A DNA stretch of 64,000 nt from an uncultured Oscillospiraceae bacterium (GCA_947629915.1 CANRFN010000011.1:1-64000), one strand, 5' to 3'; positions 1 through 8,422 are shown, counted from the first letter of the stretch. Translations and numbers: made by a program. The notes: generated by a model from the sequence alone, not told the origin.

Positions 1-135
1 GCATGCCCTCCCCCTAGTTTTGTCTTGTGGTACCCGGTGATCAGGGTGAGATTAGGAGAATGCTGAAATAGGTGAGCCCCAAGGTAGAAAGACTGCCAAA
101 CCCTAACCGTTCGGGGTGAATGAGATTTATTCGAT
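1..135 (+). other. Foreign-looking edge sequence, possibly a group II intron domain I fragment
   Basis: The first ~135 bases do not continue the anti-sigma-like protein that occupies the minus strand to the right. Read on the plus strand they contain AGAATGCTGAAATAGG followed by a purine-rich stretch ending in CCAAACCCTAACCG, which reminds me of the GCUGAAA-AGG segment in domain I of bacterial group II introns. No intron 5' or 3' boundary, domain V or reverse transcriptase can be seen because the window begins here. The assignment is from memory of the motif only and is weak. Confidence 0.25.
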
Positions 136-554
136 TTTATTGAACGGTGCGGATGGAATAGCTGCTGTTCAAAGAGGTCTGTGGTCTCATCGATGCGGTC
201 TCTGTCCAGGTCCTGGACTGCTATATATGCCTGCAGCTCGTCCCCGGTCACGGATGCGGAGATCACTTCAAGCTGGATCCCCTTGTCTTCGCAGGATTGG
301 TACACCGGCTTCAAAGTCTGAGCCGCCTTGGGACTGATGTCATAGAGCAGGTCATAGGCGGGGGCAAAATCCGCTGCCGCCATGGCGGGGATGGCCGCCA
401 TAACCACCAGCATGAGAGCCGCGATCAGTGCAACGCTACGCCGCCACGAGACGGCCCGGTGCCGCCTGGCGCTGCGGAAATCCTCCCGGTGGGCATCGAA
501 GATGTAGTCATCCCGAATCTCGCCCATGGCGTCCTGTAATAGAGCAGAATTCAC
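1..554 (-). CDS. Membrane anti-sigma-like protein, partial, runs off left edge
   Basis: A GTG at 552-554 follows AAGGAGG with 8-nt spacing. The frame stays open to base 1. It begins with a short cytoplasmic part (residues 1-40, including ALLQDAMGEIRDDYIFDAH), then one hydrophobic segment at about 41-59 ending in an AMAAA stretch, then an extracytoplasmic part with SPKAAQTLKPVYQSC and AYIAVQDL. This layout is that of the single-pass proteins commonly encoded just after ECF sigma factors in Clostridia, which act as or alongside anti-sigma factors. From about base 165 leftward the translation (RSIKSNKSHSP) stops looking like that family, so the gene is probably interrupted near the window edge. 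The upstream sigma gene runs into it without an in-frame stop. Confidence 0.55.
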   Translation of the reverse strand, partial: MNSALLQDAMGEIRDDYIFDAHREDFRSARRHRAVSWRRSVALIAALMLVVMAAIPAMAAADFAPAYDLLYDISPKAAQTLKPVYQSCEDKGIQLEVISASVTGDELQAYIAVQDLDRDRIDETTDLFEQQLFHPHRSIKSNKSHSPRTVRVWQSFYLGAHLFQHSPNLTLITGYHKTKLGGGH

Positions 555-1101
555 TAATATACCCTCCTTCTTGAGGCGCAGCCGGAGCTTGTCCCGGGTG
601 CGCATCAGCATCACTTTTACTTTGCTCTGGGTAAAGCCGAACCGGGAGGCGATGTCCCGGATGGAGTCGAAATACCAGTACCGGCAGAGGAACACCCGGC
701 GCTCCGTCTCGGGCAGGGACGCCAGAAATCCGTTGAGAATCTCGGTAAGCTCTTGGGCCTCCATCCCCTCGTCGATCCGCCGCCCGTCCGGGATGCATTC
801 CTCGTACTCCTCCAGGGCGGCCAGGACTTCCCCGCCTCTCCGCTAACCGGTAGCGCAGCCGCTTCAGGGCGAGCCGCCGGGTGATCTTGCCCAGGAATGT
901 GGACAGCATGGCGGGGCGGTGGGGCGGGATGGCGTTCCATGCGCCGTGGTAGGTGTCGTTCACCACCTCTTCCGCGTCCCCGGAGTCCTGCAGGATGCTG
1001 CTGGCGATGGCGTAGCAGTACTGCCCGTACTTTCTCTCGGTCTCCGCCAAAGCCGCCTCGTCCCTTCGCCAGTAGAGCTCAACGATCTGGCTGTCTTTCA
1101 T
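555..1101 (-). pseudogene. ECF RNA polymerase sigma factor, frameshifted
   Basis: The first ~85 codons (MKDSQIVELYWRRDEAALAE... to RLRYRLAERRG) encode sigma region 2 of an extracytoplasmic-function sigma-70 factor. At the run of four C at 830-833 (G on the coding strand) the frame is lost. One extra G restores EVLAALEEYEEC, then region 4 with TERRVFLCRYWYF, DIASRFGFTQSKVKVMLMR and RDKLRLRLKKEG. The gene is thus complete apart from a one-base deletion in a homopolymer, which may be a true mutation or an assembly error. After region 4 there is no stop in the restored frame before the GTG of the next gene, so restored sigma and the anti-sigma-like protein would be fused. ATG at 1101 is preceded by AAAGGAGG. 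Confidence 0.7.
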
Positions 1102-1196
1102 CCGTTCGCCTCCTTTGCGCGGCAGTGTGAAAGGCCTTTCACCTCTCTACTACCGCTTTTCTCCCGCAGGTTACAGCTTTCCTCCGATTTTCTCAA

Positions 1197-1246
1197 CAAA
1201 AAGCGTTCGCCCGCACAATCCTCTTAAGGCTGTGCGGGCGAACGCT
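1197..1246 (-). terminator. Rho-independent terminator of ssrA
   Basis: Perfect 16-bp stem (1202-1217 with 1231-1246, arm AGCGTTCGCCCGCACA) followed on the minus strand by TTTTTG. It lies 11 bases past the tmRNA 3' end. Confidence 0.9.
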
Positions 1247-1257
1247 ACATAATATTA

Positions 1258-1604
1258 TGGAGGCGAGGGGAGTCGAACCCCTGTCCGAAAACAATTCCTC
1301 GGGACTTTCTCCGGGTGCAGACGGTTATTTACATTCCCTTCCCCACATGTGAGCCGACACACCTATGGGGTTAGTAGAGTCATGATGCATGGACCGGTCA
1401 ACTCTTTCCGGACTCACGTTCGCCACTCACATGACGCCCCGGACGGCTCGTGGCCCTTCCGCCCGCGGACGGCCGCTGCAATTAGGCAGCAGCGAGAAGA
1501 ACGTTATCGTTGTTCTTTAATTTATAATTGCCCATTTTTAGGCGGTTAGGCGCCGCCACCCGCTTATCCCGCCTCGTCATCCCCGTCGAAACCAGTACGC
1601 CCCC
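1258..1604 (-). ncRNA. ssrA: tmRNA (ssrA)
   Basis: Rescues stalled ribosomes together with SmpB, encoded 640 bases upstream. The 5' end GGGGGCGTACTGGTTTCGAC pairs with the 3' end CGCCTCC to form the tRNA-like acceptor stem, and the 3' T arm GGTTCGACTCCCC is present; CCA is not encoded. The tag frame lies at 1482-1532 and reads GNYKLKNNDNVLLAAA followed by TAA, a typical Clostridia tag ending in LAAA that targets products to ClpXP. The RNA ends just before a strong terminator. Length of ~347 nt is normal for the family. Confidence 0.95.
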
Positions 1605-1645
1605 GTTTCGAGCGGATTCCTCCGCGGTACACCGTTTGGGAGCTC

Positions 1646-1674
1646 CCCCGGCCGGACGGTGCCGCCGGCCGGGG
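1646..1674 (-). other. G+C-rich hairpin after cyclophilin gene
   Basis: Stem CCCCGGCCGG / CCGGCCGGGG with a 9-nt loop just downstream of the cyclophilin stop. There is no U-tract, so it is not a clear intrinsic terminator; it may stabilise the 3' end or separate this unit from ssrA. Confidence 0.4.
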
Positions 1675-1689
1675 TGCGATAGATCCAAT

Positions 1690-2211
1690 TCAGACTTTCT
1701 GCGGCTCAGGATAGTCCACGCCGAAGGTCTCCACAGTGACCTTCTTGATCCGCTGGGGCTTCTTGGGCATGTCGTTGTACATGTCGCGAGGCGTCCGGAC
1801 GATCTCCAGGGCCACATCCAGGCCCTCGATCAGCTTGCCGAAGGCGGCATACTGGCCGTCCAGGTGGGGCGCATCGTCCACCATGACAAAGAACTGGCTG
1901 CCGGCGGAGTTGGGGGCCATGGTGCGGGCCATAGACAGCACGCCGGCGGTGTGCTTCAGGTTGTTGGGGAATCCGTTGGCCGTGAACTCGCCTTTGATGG
2001 AGTAGCCGGGGCCGCCCACGCCGTTGCCGTTGGGATCGCCGCCCTGAATCATGAAGCCGGGGATCACGCGGTGGAAGATGAGGCCGTCATAAAAGCCCTT
2101 CTGCACCAGGGAGATGAAGTTGTTCACCGTGTTGGGTGCCACCTCCGGGTACAGCTCCGCCTTCATCACATGGCCGTTTTCCATCTCGATGGTCACAATG
2201 GGATTGCTCAT
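1690..2211 (-). CDS. Peptidyl-prolyl cis-trans isomerase, cyclophilin type
   Basis: Cytoplasmic cyclophilin of 173 aa, catalysing X-Pro peptide bond isomerisation during protein folding. The active-site segment FHRVIPGFMIQGG is at residues 46-58, with GSQFFV at 104-109 and HLDGQYAAFG at 116-125, in the family order. There is no signal peptide. The ATG at 2209-2211 follows AAAGGA. It lies 36 bases after smpB on the same strand and may share its promoter. Confidence 0.92.
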   Translation of the reverse strand: MSNPIVTIEMENGHVMKAELYPEVAPNTVNNFISLVQKGFYDGLIFHRVIPGFMIQGGDPNGNGVGGPGYSIKGEFTANGFPNNLKHTAGVLSMARTMAPNSAGSQFFVMVDDAPHLDGQYAAFGKLIEGLDVALEIVRTPRDMYNDMPKKPQRIKKVTVETFGVDYPEPQKV

Positions 2212-2247
2212 TGCAGCATTTTCCTTTCTCGTGTGGTCTAATCTGTC

Positions 2248-2694
2248 TCAGTACCGGCCCCGGGAGGCCCGATCCATCTCCCGTTTGGCGTCCCGCCGGG
2301 CGGCATCTTCCCGCTTATCGTAGAGCTTTTTGCCCCTGGCCAGGGCCAGTTCCACCTTCACCCGGGGTCCGCTGAAATAGAGGGACAGGGGGATCAGCGC
2401 GTAGCCGTCCTGCTGCACCTTGGCGTTCAGCCGGAAGATCTCCCGCCTGTGCATCAGGAGCCTCCGGGTGCGCCGGGGGTCCTTGTTGAAGATGTTGCCC
2501 TTCTCGTAGGGAGAGATGTGCATGCCGTAGAGGAAGAGCTCCCCGTCTTTCACGGCGCAGAAGGCGTCCTTCAGGTTCACATTGCCCAGGCGGATGGATT
2601 TCACTTCCGTCCCAAAGAGCTCGATGCCCGCCTCAAACTTGTCTTCGATGAAGTAGTCGTGAAACGCCTTGCGGTTGCTGGCGATCTGCTTCAC
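2248..2694 (-). CDS. smpB: SsrA-binding protein SmpB
   Basis: Small RNA-binding protein that delivers tmRNA to stalled ribosomes. [38 protein letters not shown] and the basic C-terminus [18 protein letters not shown] are family hallmarks. The GTG at 2692-2694 gives 148 aa, but the best Shine-Dalgarno (AGGAGG) sits 7 nt ahead of an in-frame ACG at 2707-2709, and starting there yields the usual MGKPS-V N-terminus. The true start may therefore be ACG. Genomic neighbourhood with ssrA supports the call. Confidence 0.95.
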   Translation of the reverse strand: MKQIASNRKAFHDYFIEDKFEAGIELFGTEVKSIRLGNVNLKDAFCAVKDGELFLYGMHISPYEKGNIFNKDPRRTRRLLMHRREIFRLNAKVQQDGYALIPLSLYFSGPRVKVELALARGKKLYDKREDAARRDAKREMDRASRGRY

Positions 2695-2741
2695 AGATGG
2701 CTTCCCCGTAGGTACCCCTCCTCTCGCACGCGCTAAGGGGG

Positions 2742-2770
2742 ATTATAACATGTGCCGTTCTCCAGTGCAA
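2742..2770 (-). promoter_or_regulatory. Sigma-A promoter for smpB
   Basis: TTGCAC, 17-nt spacer, TATAAT on the minus strand, about 35-40 bases ahead of the smpB ribosome-binding site. Confidence 0.8.
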
Positions 2771-2933
2771 GCGGGAATTTGCGTCCGAATCTTTCATTTT
2801 CTTTACAGGCCCTCTCTCCCCTCCCGATGGCGAAACCGGACCATTTCCTCCCGTTTTCGTCAAGTTCCCCGGTTTTTTTGCCCGTTTTGGCCCAAATCCG
2901 GCCTACTGCCCAGAACAAAATCCAAAGAAACGC

Positions 2934-2962
2934 TTGTTTTTGCCCCGCCCATAGCATATAAT
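2934..2962 (+). promoter_or_regulatory. Sigma-A promoter for murI operon
   Basis: TTGTTT, 17-nt spacer, TATAAT, 40 bases ahead of the murI start. The rest of the 2771-2933 intergenic stretch shows no gene. Confidence 0.75.
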
Positions 2963-3002
2963 AAGCCAGTTTCTATATGGAGACGAGAAAGGAGAGCGCC
3001 TT

Positions 3003-3818
3003 ATGGACTCTCGCCCCATTGGGGTTTTTGACTCCGGCCTGGGCGGCCTCACCGCCCTGCGGGAGCTGGCCCGGCTGATGCCGGAAGAAGATCTGATCTA
3101 CTTTGGAGACACCGGGCGGGTGCCGTACGGCGGCCGGTCCCGGGAGACTCTGATTCAATATGCCCGGCAGGACGTGGCATTTCTAAAAACCTTCCAGCCC
3201 AAGGCCGTGGTGATCGCCTGCGGCACGGTGTCCGCCACCGCCCTGGACGTGCTCACCGCGGAGAACACCTTTCCCATCTACGGCGTGGTGGAATCCGCCG
3301 CCCGCCTGGCGGCGGCCAGGACCCAGTCTCGAAAAGTGGGCCTCATCGGCACCCGGGCCTCCATCCGCTCCGGGGCGTATGAGCGGGCCCTGGCGGCGCT
3401 GGACCCGGCCATCCAGGTGTACCCCCAGGCCTGCCCCCTTCTGGTGCCCCTGGTGGAAAACGGCCGCTTCCGCCCGGGGGACGCCGTCACAGAACAGGTG
3501 GTGGCGGAGTACCTGACCCCGCTGAAAGAGGCGGCGGTGGACACCTTGATTCTCGGCTGCACCCACTATCCCCTGCTGCGGGATGTGGTACAGTCCTACA
3601 TGGGCCCGGAGGTCACCCTGGTGGACGTGGGCGCCGCCTGTGCAGACTGGGTGGCCACCTCTCTGGAGGAGCATGGCCTCCGATGCGGCGGCACAGCCCC
3701 TGGGAGACGGCAGTACTACGTCAGCGATTCCACGGAGGACTTCGCCTATCTGGCCTCTCTCTTCCTGGGGCAGGACATCACGGACGGCGTGGCCCAGGTG
3801 GACATCACCCGATACTGA
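3003..3818 (+). CDS. murI: Glutamate racemase
   Basis: Interconverts L- and D-glutamate, supplying D-Glu for peptidoglycan precursors. The 271-aa protein has IGVFDSGLGGLT at the N-terminus, the first catalytic cysteine C73 in IACGTVSA and the second, C186, in LGCTHYP. The first motif carries Gly where most racemases have Asn (ACNT); this should be noted but both cysteines are present. ATG follows AAAGGAGAG. It is the first gene of a likely murI-DUF1934-argS unit. Confidence 0.93.
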   Translation: MDSRPIGVFDSGLGGLTALRELARLMPEEDLIYFGDTGRVPYGGRSRETLIQYARQDVAFLKTFQPKAVVIACGTVSATALDVLTAENTFPIYGVVESAARLAAARTQSRKVGLIGTRASIRSGAYERALAALDPAIQVYPQACPLLVPLVENGRFRPGDAVTEQVVAEYLTPLKEAAVDTLILGCTHYPLLRDVVQSYMGPEVTLVDVGAACADWVATSLEEHGLRCGGTAPGRRQYYVSDSTEDFAYLASLFLGQDITDGVAQVDITRY

Positions 3819-3831
3819 GGGGGTTGGAGCC

Positions 3832-4326
3832 ATGCAGTACGATGTATTGATCAACATCCACACCACCACGGTGAGCGTGACTGGGGTGCCGGATTCCATG
3901 GAACTGATCTCCCCGGCCACCATCGAGCGGCTGGCGGACGGCGCCCTGGAGATCACCTACGAGGAGTCCGCCATCACCGGCATGGATGGCACCACCACCC
4001 ACCTCTTTGTGGACGAGGGCGGGGCCACCATGCTGCGGGAGGGCAACATCTGCACCCAGTTGGACTTCACGGAGGGCCAGGAGCACGTCTCCATGTATGA
4101 GACCCCCTTCGGCTCCATGCTGCTGCGGATCCGCACGGTGAAGCTGAAGAACACCATCACCCTGGAGGAGGGCGGCGTGCTGGACCTCTACTACACCATG
4201 GAGATAGACAACCAGTTCTACGGCCACTACCTGCTCCACCTCACGGTGCAGAAGCCCACCCTGCGGCCGGAGGGCCAGGGGCAGCCGGGGGAAGACGGCC
4301 CGGAAACCGAACAATCATCTTCTTGA
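3832..4326 (+). CDS. DUF1934-like small beta-barrel protein
   Basis: A 164-aa soluble protein without a signal peptide. It is rich in alternating beta-strand pattern, with the stretch QLDFTEGQEHVSMYETPFG and the ending YYTMEIDNQFYGHYLLHLTV, which I associate with the DUF1934 family (YwiB-like, calycin-type fold). The function is unknown. The last ~20 residues are a low-complexity Gly/Glu/Gln tail. It lies 13 bases after murI and 18 bases before argS; YwiB-like genes commonly sit next to argS in Firmicutes, which supports the name. Confidence 0.75.
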   Translation: MQYDVLINIHTTTVSVTGVPDSMELISPATIERLADGALEITYEESAITGMDGTTTHLFVDEGGATMLREGNICTQLDFTEGQEHVSMYETPFGSMLLRIRTVKLKNTITLEEGGVLDLYYTMEIDNQFYGHYLLHLTVQKPTLRPEGQGQPGEDGPETEQSSS

Positions 4327-4344
4327 AGGAGTAACGATACCGAT

Positions 4345-6105
4345 ATGAACCAGACAGACAATCTCATTCAGGCCGCACGGGAACAGGTGGCCCAGCTCAC
4401 CCAGGCAGCTTATGAAAAAGCCGCCGCCCAGGGCCTGGTGGCCGGCGGACAGACCATCAAGGGCACGGTAGAGGTGCCCAAGGACAGCCGCAACGGAGAC
4501 TTTGCCTCCTCCTTCGCCCTGGCCGGCGCCAAGGCCCTGCACACCAATCCTCGGGCCCTGGGCCAGGTGATCCTGGACAACCTGGAGCTGGAGGGCAGCT
4601 ACTTCCAGAAGGCGGAGATCGCAGGCCCCGGCTTTCTGAACTTCTTCTACGCCCCCAAGTGGTACGGCGCGGTGCTGGCGGCGGTAGAGGCCAACCCGGA
4701 CACGTACGGCGCCTCCCAGGACGGCGCCGGCAAAAAGGTGATGGTGGAGTTCGTCTCCGCCAACCCCACCGGCCCCATGCACCTCGGCAACGCCCGGGGC
4801 GGCGTGCTGGGGGACACCCTGGCCAACATCCTCACCCGGGCAGGCTGGAACGCCTGGAAGGAGTTCTACGTCAATGACGCCGGCAACCAGGTGCACAAGT
4901 TCGCCGTCTCCATCTACGCCCGGGCCATGCAGCAGACCCTGGGCGAGAACCAGTACCCCTTCCCGGAGGACGGCTATCAGGGCGAGGACATCAAGGACCT
5001 GGCCCGGCAGTTCCTGGCCCAGTTGGACCGCCCCTTCCCCGGCGAGGAGAGCGAGGAGGCCTGGCAGGACGAGATGGCGCGCTTCGGCCTGGCTGTCAAC
5101 ATCCCGCAGATGGAGAAGGACCTCAAAAAGTACGGCATCGTCTACGACCAGTGGTTCCTGGAGTCCGGCCTGCACAGCTCCGGCTATGTGGCGGAGACGG
5201 TGCAGATGCTGGCAGACCGGGGCTGGACCTATGAGAAGGACGGCGCCCTCTGGCTGAACACCACCCAGCTTCTCAAGGAGAAGTACCTCCGGGAGGGCAA
5301 GACCCCGGAGCAGGTGGAGAAGCTGGAGCTGAAGGACGATGTGCTCCGCCGGGCCAACGGCTTCTACACCTACTTTGCCGCAGACATCGCCTACCACCGC
5401 AACAAGTTCGAGGCCCGGGGCTTCGAACTCGTGATCAACGTCTGGGGCGCCGATCACCACGGCCATGTGGCCCGGCTCCAGGCGGCGCTGGACGGCCTGG
5501 GCCTGGACGGCTCTCACCGCCTCGTGATCGTGCTGATGCAGCTGGTGAACCTCCTGATGGACGGGGAGCCGGTCCGGATGTCCAAGCGCACCGGCAAGGC
5601 CATCGCCCTCCGGGACCTGCTGGACGAGATCAGCGTAGACGCCGCCCGGTACTACTTCAACAACCGGGCCGCCACCACCCCGCTGGACTTCGACCTCGGT
5701 CTTGCCGTCCGCCAGGACAGCGACAACCCGGTGTACTACGTGCAGTACGCCCACGCCCGGATCTGCTCCCTCATCGCCAACCTGAAGCAGGACGGGGCCG
5801 CCGTCCCCGCCGCGGCGGAGGTGCAGGCGGCGCTGCTGGACACCCCGGAGGAGCGGGCCCTCATCAAGATGCTGGCCCAGTTCCCGGAGGAGGTGCGCCT
5901 CGCCGCCCAGTACTACGACCCCTCCCGGATCAACCGCTATCTCACGGACCTCGCGGGAGACTTCCACCGCTTCTACAACGCCTGCCGGGTCCGGGGGATC
6001 GAGGCTGATCTCCAGGCCGCCCGCCTCAAGCTGGCGGACACCGTGCGTCTGGTGCTGGCCAACGGCCTGGGCCTGCTGGGGGTCTCCGCGCCGGAGAAAA
6101 TGTGA
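4345..6105 (+). CDS. argS: Arginyl-tRNA synthetase
   Basis: Class I synthetase charging tRNA-Arg. The 586-aa protein has an N-terminal additional domain (~1-110), the HIGH-type signature NPTGPMHLGNARGG near residues 140-153, the KMSKS-equivalent MSKRTG at about 412, and a C-terminal anticodon-binding domain ending in LANGLGLLGV. The length is normal. ATG follows AAGGAG. No terminator of note is seen before the next promoter at 6187. Confidence 0.97.
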   Translation: MNQTDNLIQAAREQVAQLTQAAYEKAAAQGLVAGGQTIKGTVEVPKDSRNGDFASSFALAGAKALHTNPRALGQVILDNLELEGSYFQKAEIAGPGFLNFFYAPKWYGAVLAAVEANPDTYGASQDGAGKKVMVEFVSANPTGPMHLGNARGGVLGDTLANILTRAGWNAWKEFYVNDAGNQVHKFAVSIYARAMQQTLGENQYPFPEDGYQGEDIKDLARQFLAQLDRPFPGEESEEAWQDEMARFGLAVNIPQMEKDLKKYGIVYDQWFLESGLHSSGYVAETVQMLADRGWTYEKDGALWLNTTQLLKEKYLREGKTPEQVEKLELKDDVLRRANGFYTYFAADIAYHRNKFEARGFELVINVWGADHHGHVARLQAALDGLGLDGSHRLVIVLMQLVNLLMDGEPVRMSKRTGKAIALRDLLDEISVDAARYYFNNRAATTPLDFDLGLAVRQDSDNPVYYVQYAHARICSLIANLKQDGAAVPAAAEVQAALLDTPEERALIKMLAQFPEEVRLAAQYYDPSRINRYLTDLAGDFHRFYNACRVRGIEADLQAARLKLADTVRLVLANGLGLLGVSAPEKM

Positions 6106-6186
6106 TTTTCCCCGTCCCAGGCCCAGCAGATGTTAAAAAAGCACGAAAAAGTTCGCCAAAACGGATAACTTTTTCTGAAACAGGGC

Positions 6187-6215
6187 TTGTTTTCCCCGCC
6201 GTCCTGTGCTAGAAT
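6187..6215 (+). promoter_or_regulatory. Sigma-A promoter of rimP-nusA-infB operon
   Basis: TTGTTT, 17-nt spacer, TAGAAT. Transcription would start near 6222, giving a leader of roughly 70 nt before rimP. Confidence 0.75.
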
Positions 6216-6239
6216 GTCGGCGTAACGTATGAAAGGATG

Positions 6240-6270
6240 AAAGAGTGAGGCGCCCGCCTCACTCTTTCTT
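6240..6270 (+). terminator. Leader hairpin with U-rich tail, likely attenuator ahead of rimP
   Basis: Perfect 13-bp stem AAAGAGTGAGGCG / CGCCTCACTCTTT with a 2-base centre, followed by CTTTA. It sits between the operon promoter and rimP, so it can act as an intrinsic terminator or pause site. NusA, encoded downstream, stimulates pausing at such hairpins, so feedback is possible (inference). Confidence 0.6.
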
Positions 6271-6293
6271 TACGACACGGCGGAGGGATACAA

Positions 6294-6740
6294 GTGGCTA
6301 AGATAACGGACGTGGTATCGGAACTGGCGCGGCCCCTGGCTGAGGAGGCCGGCTGCACCCTCTGGGATGTGGAGTACGTCAAGGAGGCGGGTACCTGGTG
6401 CCTCCGGGTCTATATAGACAAAGAGGGCGGCACGGACATAGACAGCTGCGTGGCGGTGTCCGAAAAGCTCTCCGAGAAGCTGGATGCGCTGGACCCCATT
6501 CCCAACAGCTACACCCTGGAGGTCTCCTCCGCCGGCATAGACCGTGCCCTCCGCCGGCCGGAGCACTTCGCCAGCAGCCTGGGGCAGCAGGTGGACGTGC
6601 ACCTGTACCGGCCCATAGACGGCAGCAAACTCATCACCGGCGTGCTCACCGGGTATGAAGACGGGGCCGTCACGCTGGACGACACGAGACAGTTCAACAA
6701 GAAAGACGTGGCGCAGGTGCGTCTCCACGTCACGTTTTGA
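6294..6740 (+). CDS. rimP: Ribosome maturation factor RimP
   Basis: Acts in maturation of the 30S subunit. The 148-aa protein has CTLWDVEYVKEAGTWCLRVYID in the N-terminal domain, YTLEVSSAGIDRALRRPEHF in the centre and a C-terminal SH3-like part. The start is GTG, 7 bases after GGAGGG. It heads the conserved nusA-infB operon and is followed after 16 bases by nusA. Confidence 0.95.
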   Translation: MAKITDVVSELARPLAEEAGCTLWDVEYVKEAGTWCLRVYIDKEGGTDIDSCVAVSEKLSEKLDALDPIPNSYTLEVSSAGIDRALRRPEHFASSLGQQVDVHLYRPIDGSKLITGVLTGYEDGAVTLDDTRQFNKKDVAQVRLHVTF

Positions 6741-6756
6741 GGAGTGATTACAATCC

Positions 6757-8040
6757 ATGGCCAAGAAGAAGACTTCTGTCAAGAGCACAGAGCTGGACGC
6801 CCCTGAGTTCTTTGCAGCCATCGCCGACATTGAAAAGGAAAAGGGCATCCCCAAGAGCTACATGCTGGACCGCATCACCCAGGCCCTGGTGGCCGCATAC
6901 AAGCGGGACCACGAGGGCGTGCAGGACAACATCTCTGTGGAGGCCAACGAGGAGAAGTGCGAGGTGCGGATGTTCATCCGCAAAGACGTGGTAGAAGTGG
7001 TGGACAATCCGGGCACCGAGATGAGCCTGGACGAGGCCCGGCGCTCTCTCCCCCGGGCGCAGCTGGGCGATGTGCTGCGCATTGAGATCAAGCCCAAAAA
7101 CTTCGGCCGCATCGCCGCCATGACCGCCCGCCAGGTGATCATCCAGGGCATGCGGGAGGCCGAGCGGGGCATGGTGTTCGAGGAGTTCTCCGGCAAGGAG
7201 CACGAGATCATCACCGGCACCGTAAACCGCATCGATGAGCGCAGCGGCTCCGTCTCCATCCGGCTCACCTCCGGCGCGGAGTACACAGACGCCTTCCTGG
7301 GCCCCAACGAGCAGGTGAAGGGCGAGACCTATCCCGAGGGCGCCCGGATCAAGGTCTATGTGGTGGAAGTGCGGCGCTCCACCAAGGGGCCCCAGGTGCT
7401 CATCAGCCGCAGCCACCCCGGCCTTGTGAAGCGGCTCTTCGAGATGGAAGTCCCCGAGATCTACGATGGCACCGTAGAGGTGAAGTCCATCGCCCGGGAG
7501 GCCGGCAGCCGCACCAAGCTGGCGGTCTGGAGCGATGACCCCAACGTAGACCCCATCGGCGCCTGCGTAGGCCCCAAGGGCCAGCGGGTTGGCGCGGTGG
7601 TAAACGAGCTCAAGGGCGAGAAAGTGGACATCATCAAGTACTCCGAGGACCCGGTGCAGTTCATCGCCGCCGCTCTGGCCCCGGCGGATGTGCTGAGCGT
7701 CTCCACCTCAGAGGACGGCAAGAACTGCCGCGTGGTGGTCCCGGACGACCAGCTGTCCCTGGCCATCGGCAAGGAGGGCCAGAACGCCCGCCTGGCCGCC
7801 CGCCTCACCGGCTACAAGATCGACATCCACCCGGCCAGCGTGCCCCTGCCCCCGGAGGAGGAGAAGGCAAAACCGATGCCAGACCTGGATGACGATGCTG
7901 AGTCCGAGGAGGACTTCCTCCTGGAGGACGAGGAGGAGGAGGAGGAGACCGATGTCCCCGAGGCGGAGGAGGCACCTGCGGAAGAGCCCGCCGAAGAGGA
8001 CGATGCAGACAGCTTTTTCGCGGAGGACGAGGACGCATAA
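6757..8040 (+). CDS. nusA: Transcription termination/antitermination protein NusA
   Basis: Binds RNA polymerase and modulates pausing, termination and antitermination. Order: N-terminal RNAP-binding domain (~1-125, with KGIPKSYMLDRITQALVAAYK), S1 domain (~130-200), KH1 and KH2 (~200-345; VGPKGQRVGAVVNEL and AIGKEGQNARLAARLTGYKIDI). Residues ~365-427 form a very acidic tail (poly-Glu with Ala/Pro), a feature of many Clostridia NusA proteins. ATG follows GAGGAGTG. The total of 427 aa is slightly long because of the tail. Confidence 0.96.
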   Translation: MAKKKTSVKSTELDAPEFFAAIADIEKEKGIPKSYMLDRITQALVAAYKRDHEGVQDNISVEANEEKCEVRMFIRKDVVEVVDNPGTEMSLDEARRSLPRAQLGDVLRIEIKPKNFGRIAAMTARQVIIQGMREAERGMVFEEFSGKEHEIITGTVNRIDERSGSVSIRLTSGAEYTDAFLGPNEQVKGETYPEGARIKVYVVEVRRSTKGPQVLISRSHPGLVKRLFEMEVPEIYDGTVEVKSIAREAGSRTKLAVWSDDPNVDPIGACVGPKGQRVGAVVNELKGEKVDIIKYSEDPVQFIAAALAPADVLSVSTSEDGKNCRVVVPDDQLSLAIGKEGQNARLAARLTGYKIDIHPASVPLPPEEEKAKPMPDLDDDAESEEDFLLEDEEEEEETDVPEAEEAPAEEPAEEDDADSFFAEDEDA

Positions 8041-8143
8041 TCCCCGTCCCGGCATAGGCCGAGCATACCATATTACCAATCCCGGAAGACGTCCCACAAT
8101 GGATTGCACGTCTTCCCACCCTGTTGGAAGGAGGAGCCGCATC

Positions 8144-8422
8144 GTGCCAAAGAAAATACCCATGCGGCAGTGTCTGGGCTGCCGGGAGATGAAGCCCAAG
8201 AACACCCTGATCCGGGTGGTGCGCTCCCCCGAAGGAGAACTCTCCCTGGACTTTCGGGGCAAGAAACCCGGCCGCGGCTGCTATGTCTGTCCGGACCCGA
8301 CCTGTCTGGCCCGGGCCAAAAAGGCCAAGGCCATCGAGCGGGCCCTGAGCACCCAGGTTTCCCCGGAGGTCTACGAGGCGCTGGAAGCGCAGATGAAGGC
8401 GGGTGACTGCGGTGACGGATAG
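8144..8422 (+). CDS. rnpM: RnpM (YlxR, DUF448) RNA-binding protein
   Basis: Small 92-aa protein of the YlxR family, shown in Bacillus to bind and modulate RNase P. MRQCLGCREMKPKNTLIRVVRS and GKKPGRGCYVCPDPTCLARA with four cysteines are the family core. GTG at 8144 follows GGAAGGAGG with 9-nt spacing. It overlaps ylxQ by 20 bases, indicating translational coupling within the operon. Confidence 0.9.
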   Translation: MPKKIPMRQCLGCREMKPKNTLIRVVRSPEGELSLDFRGKKPGRGCYVCPDPTCLARAKKAKAIERALSTQVSPEVYEALEAQMKAGDCGDG

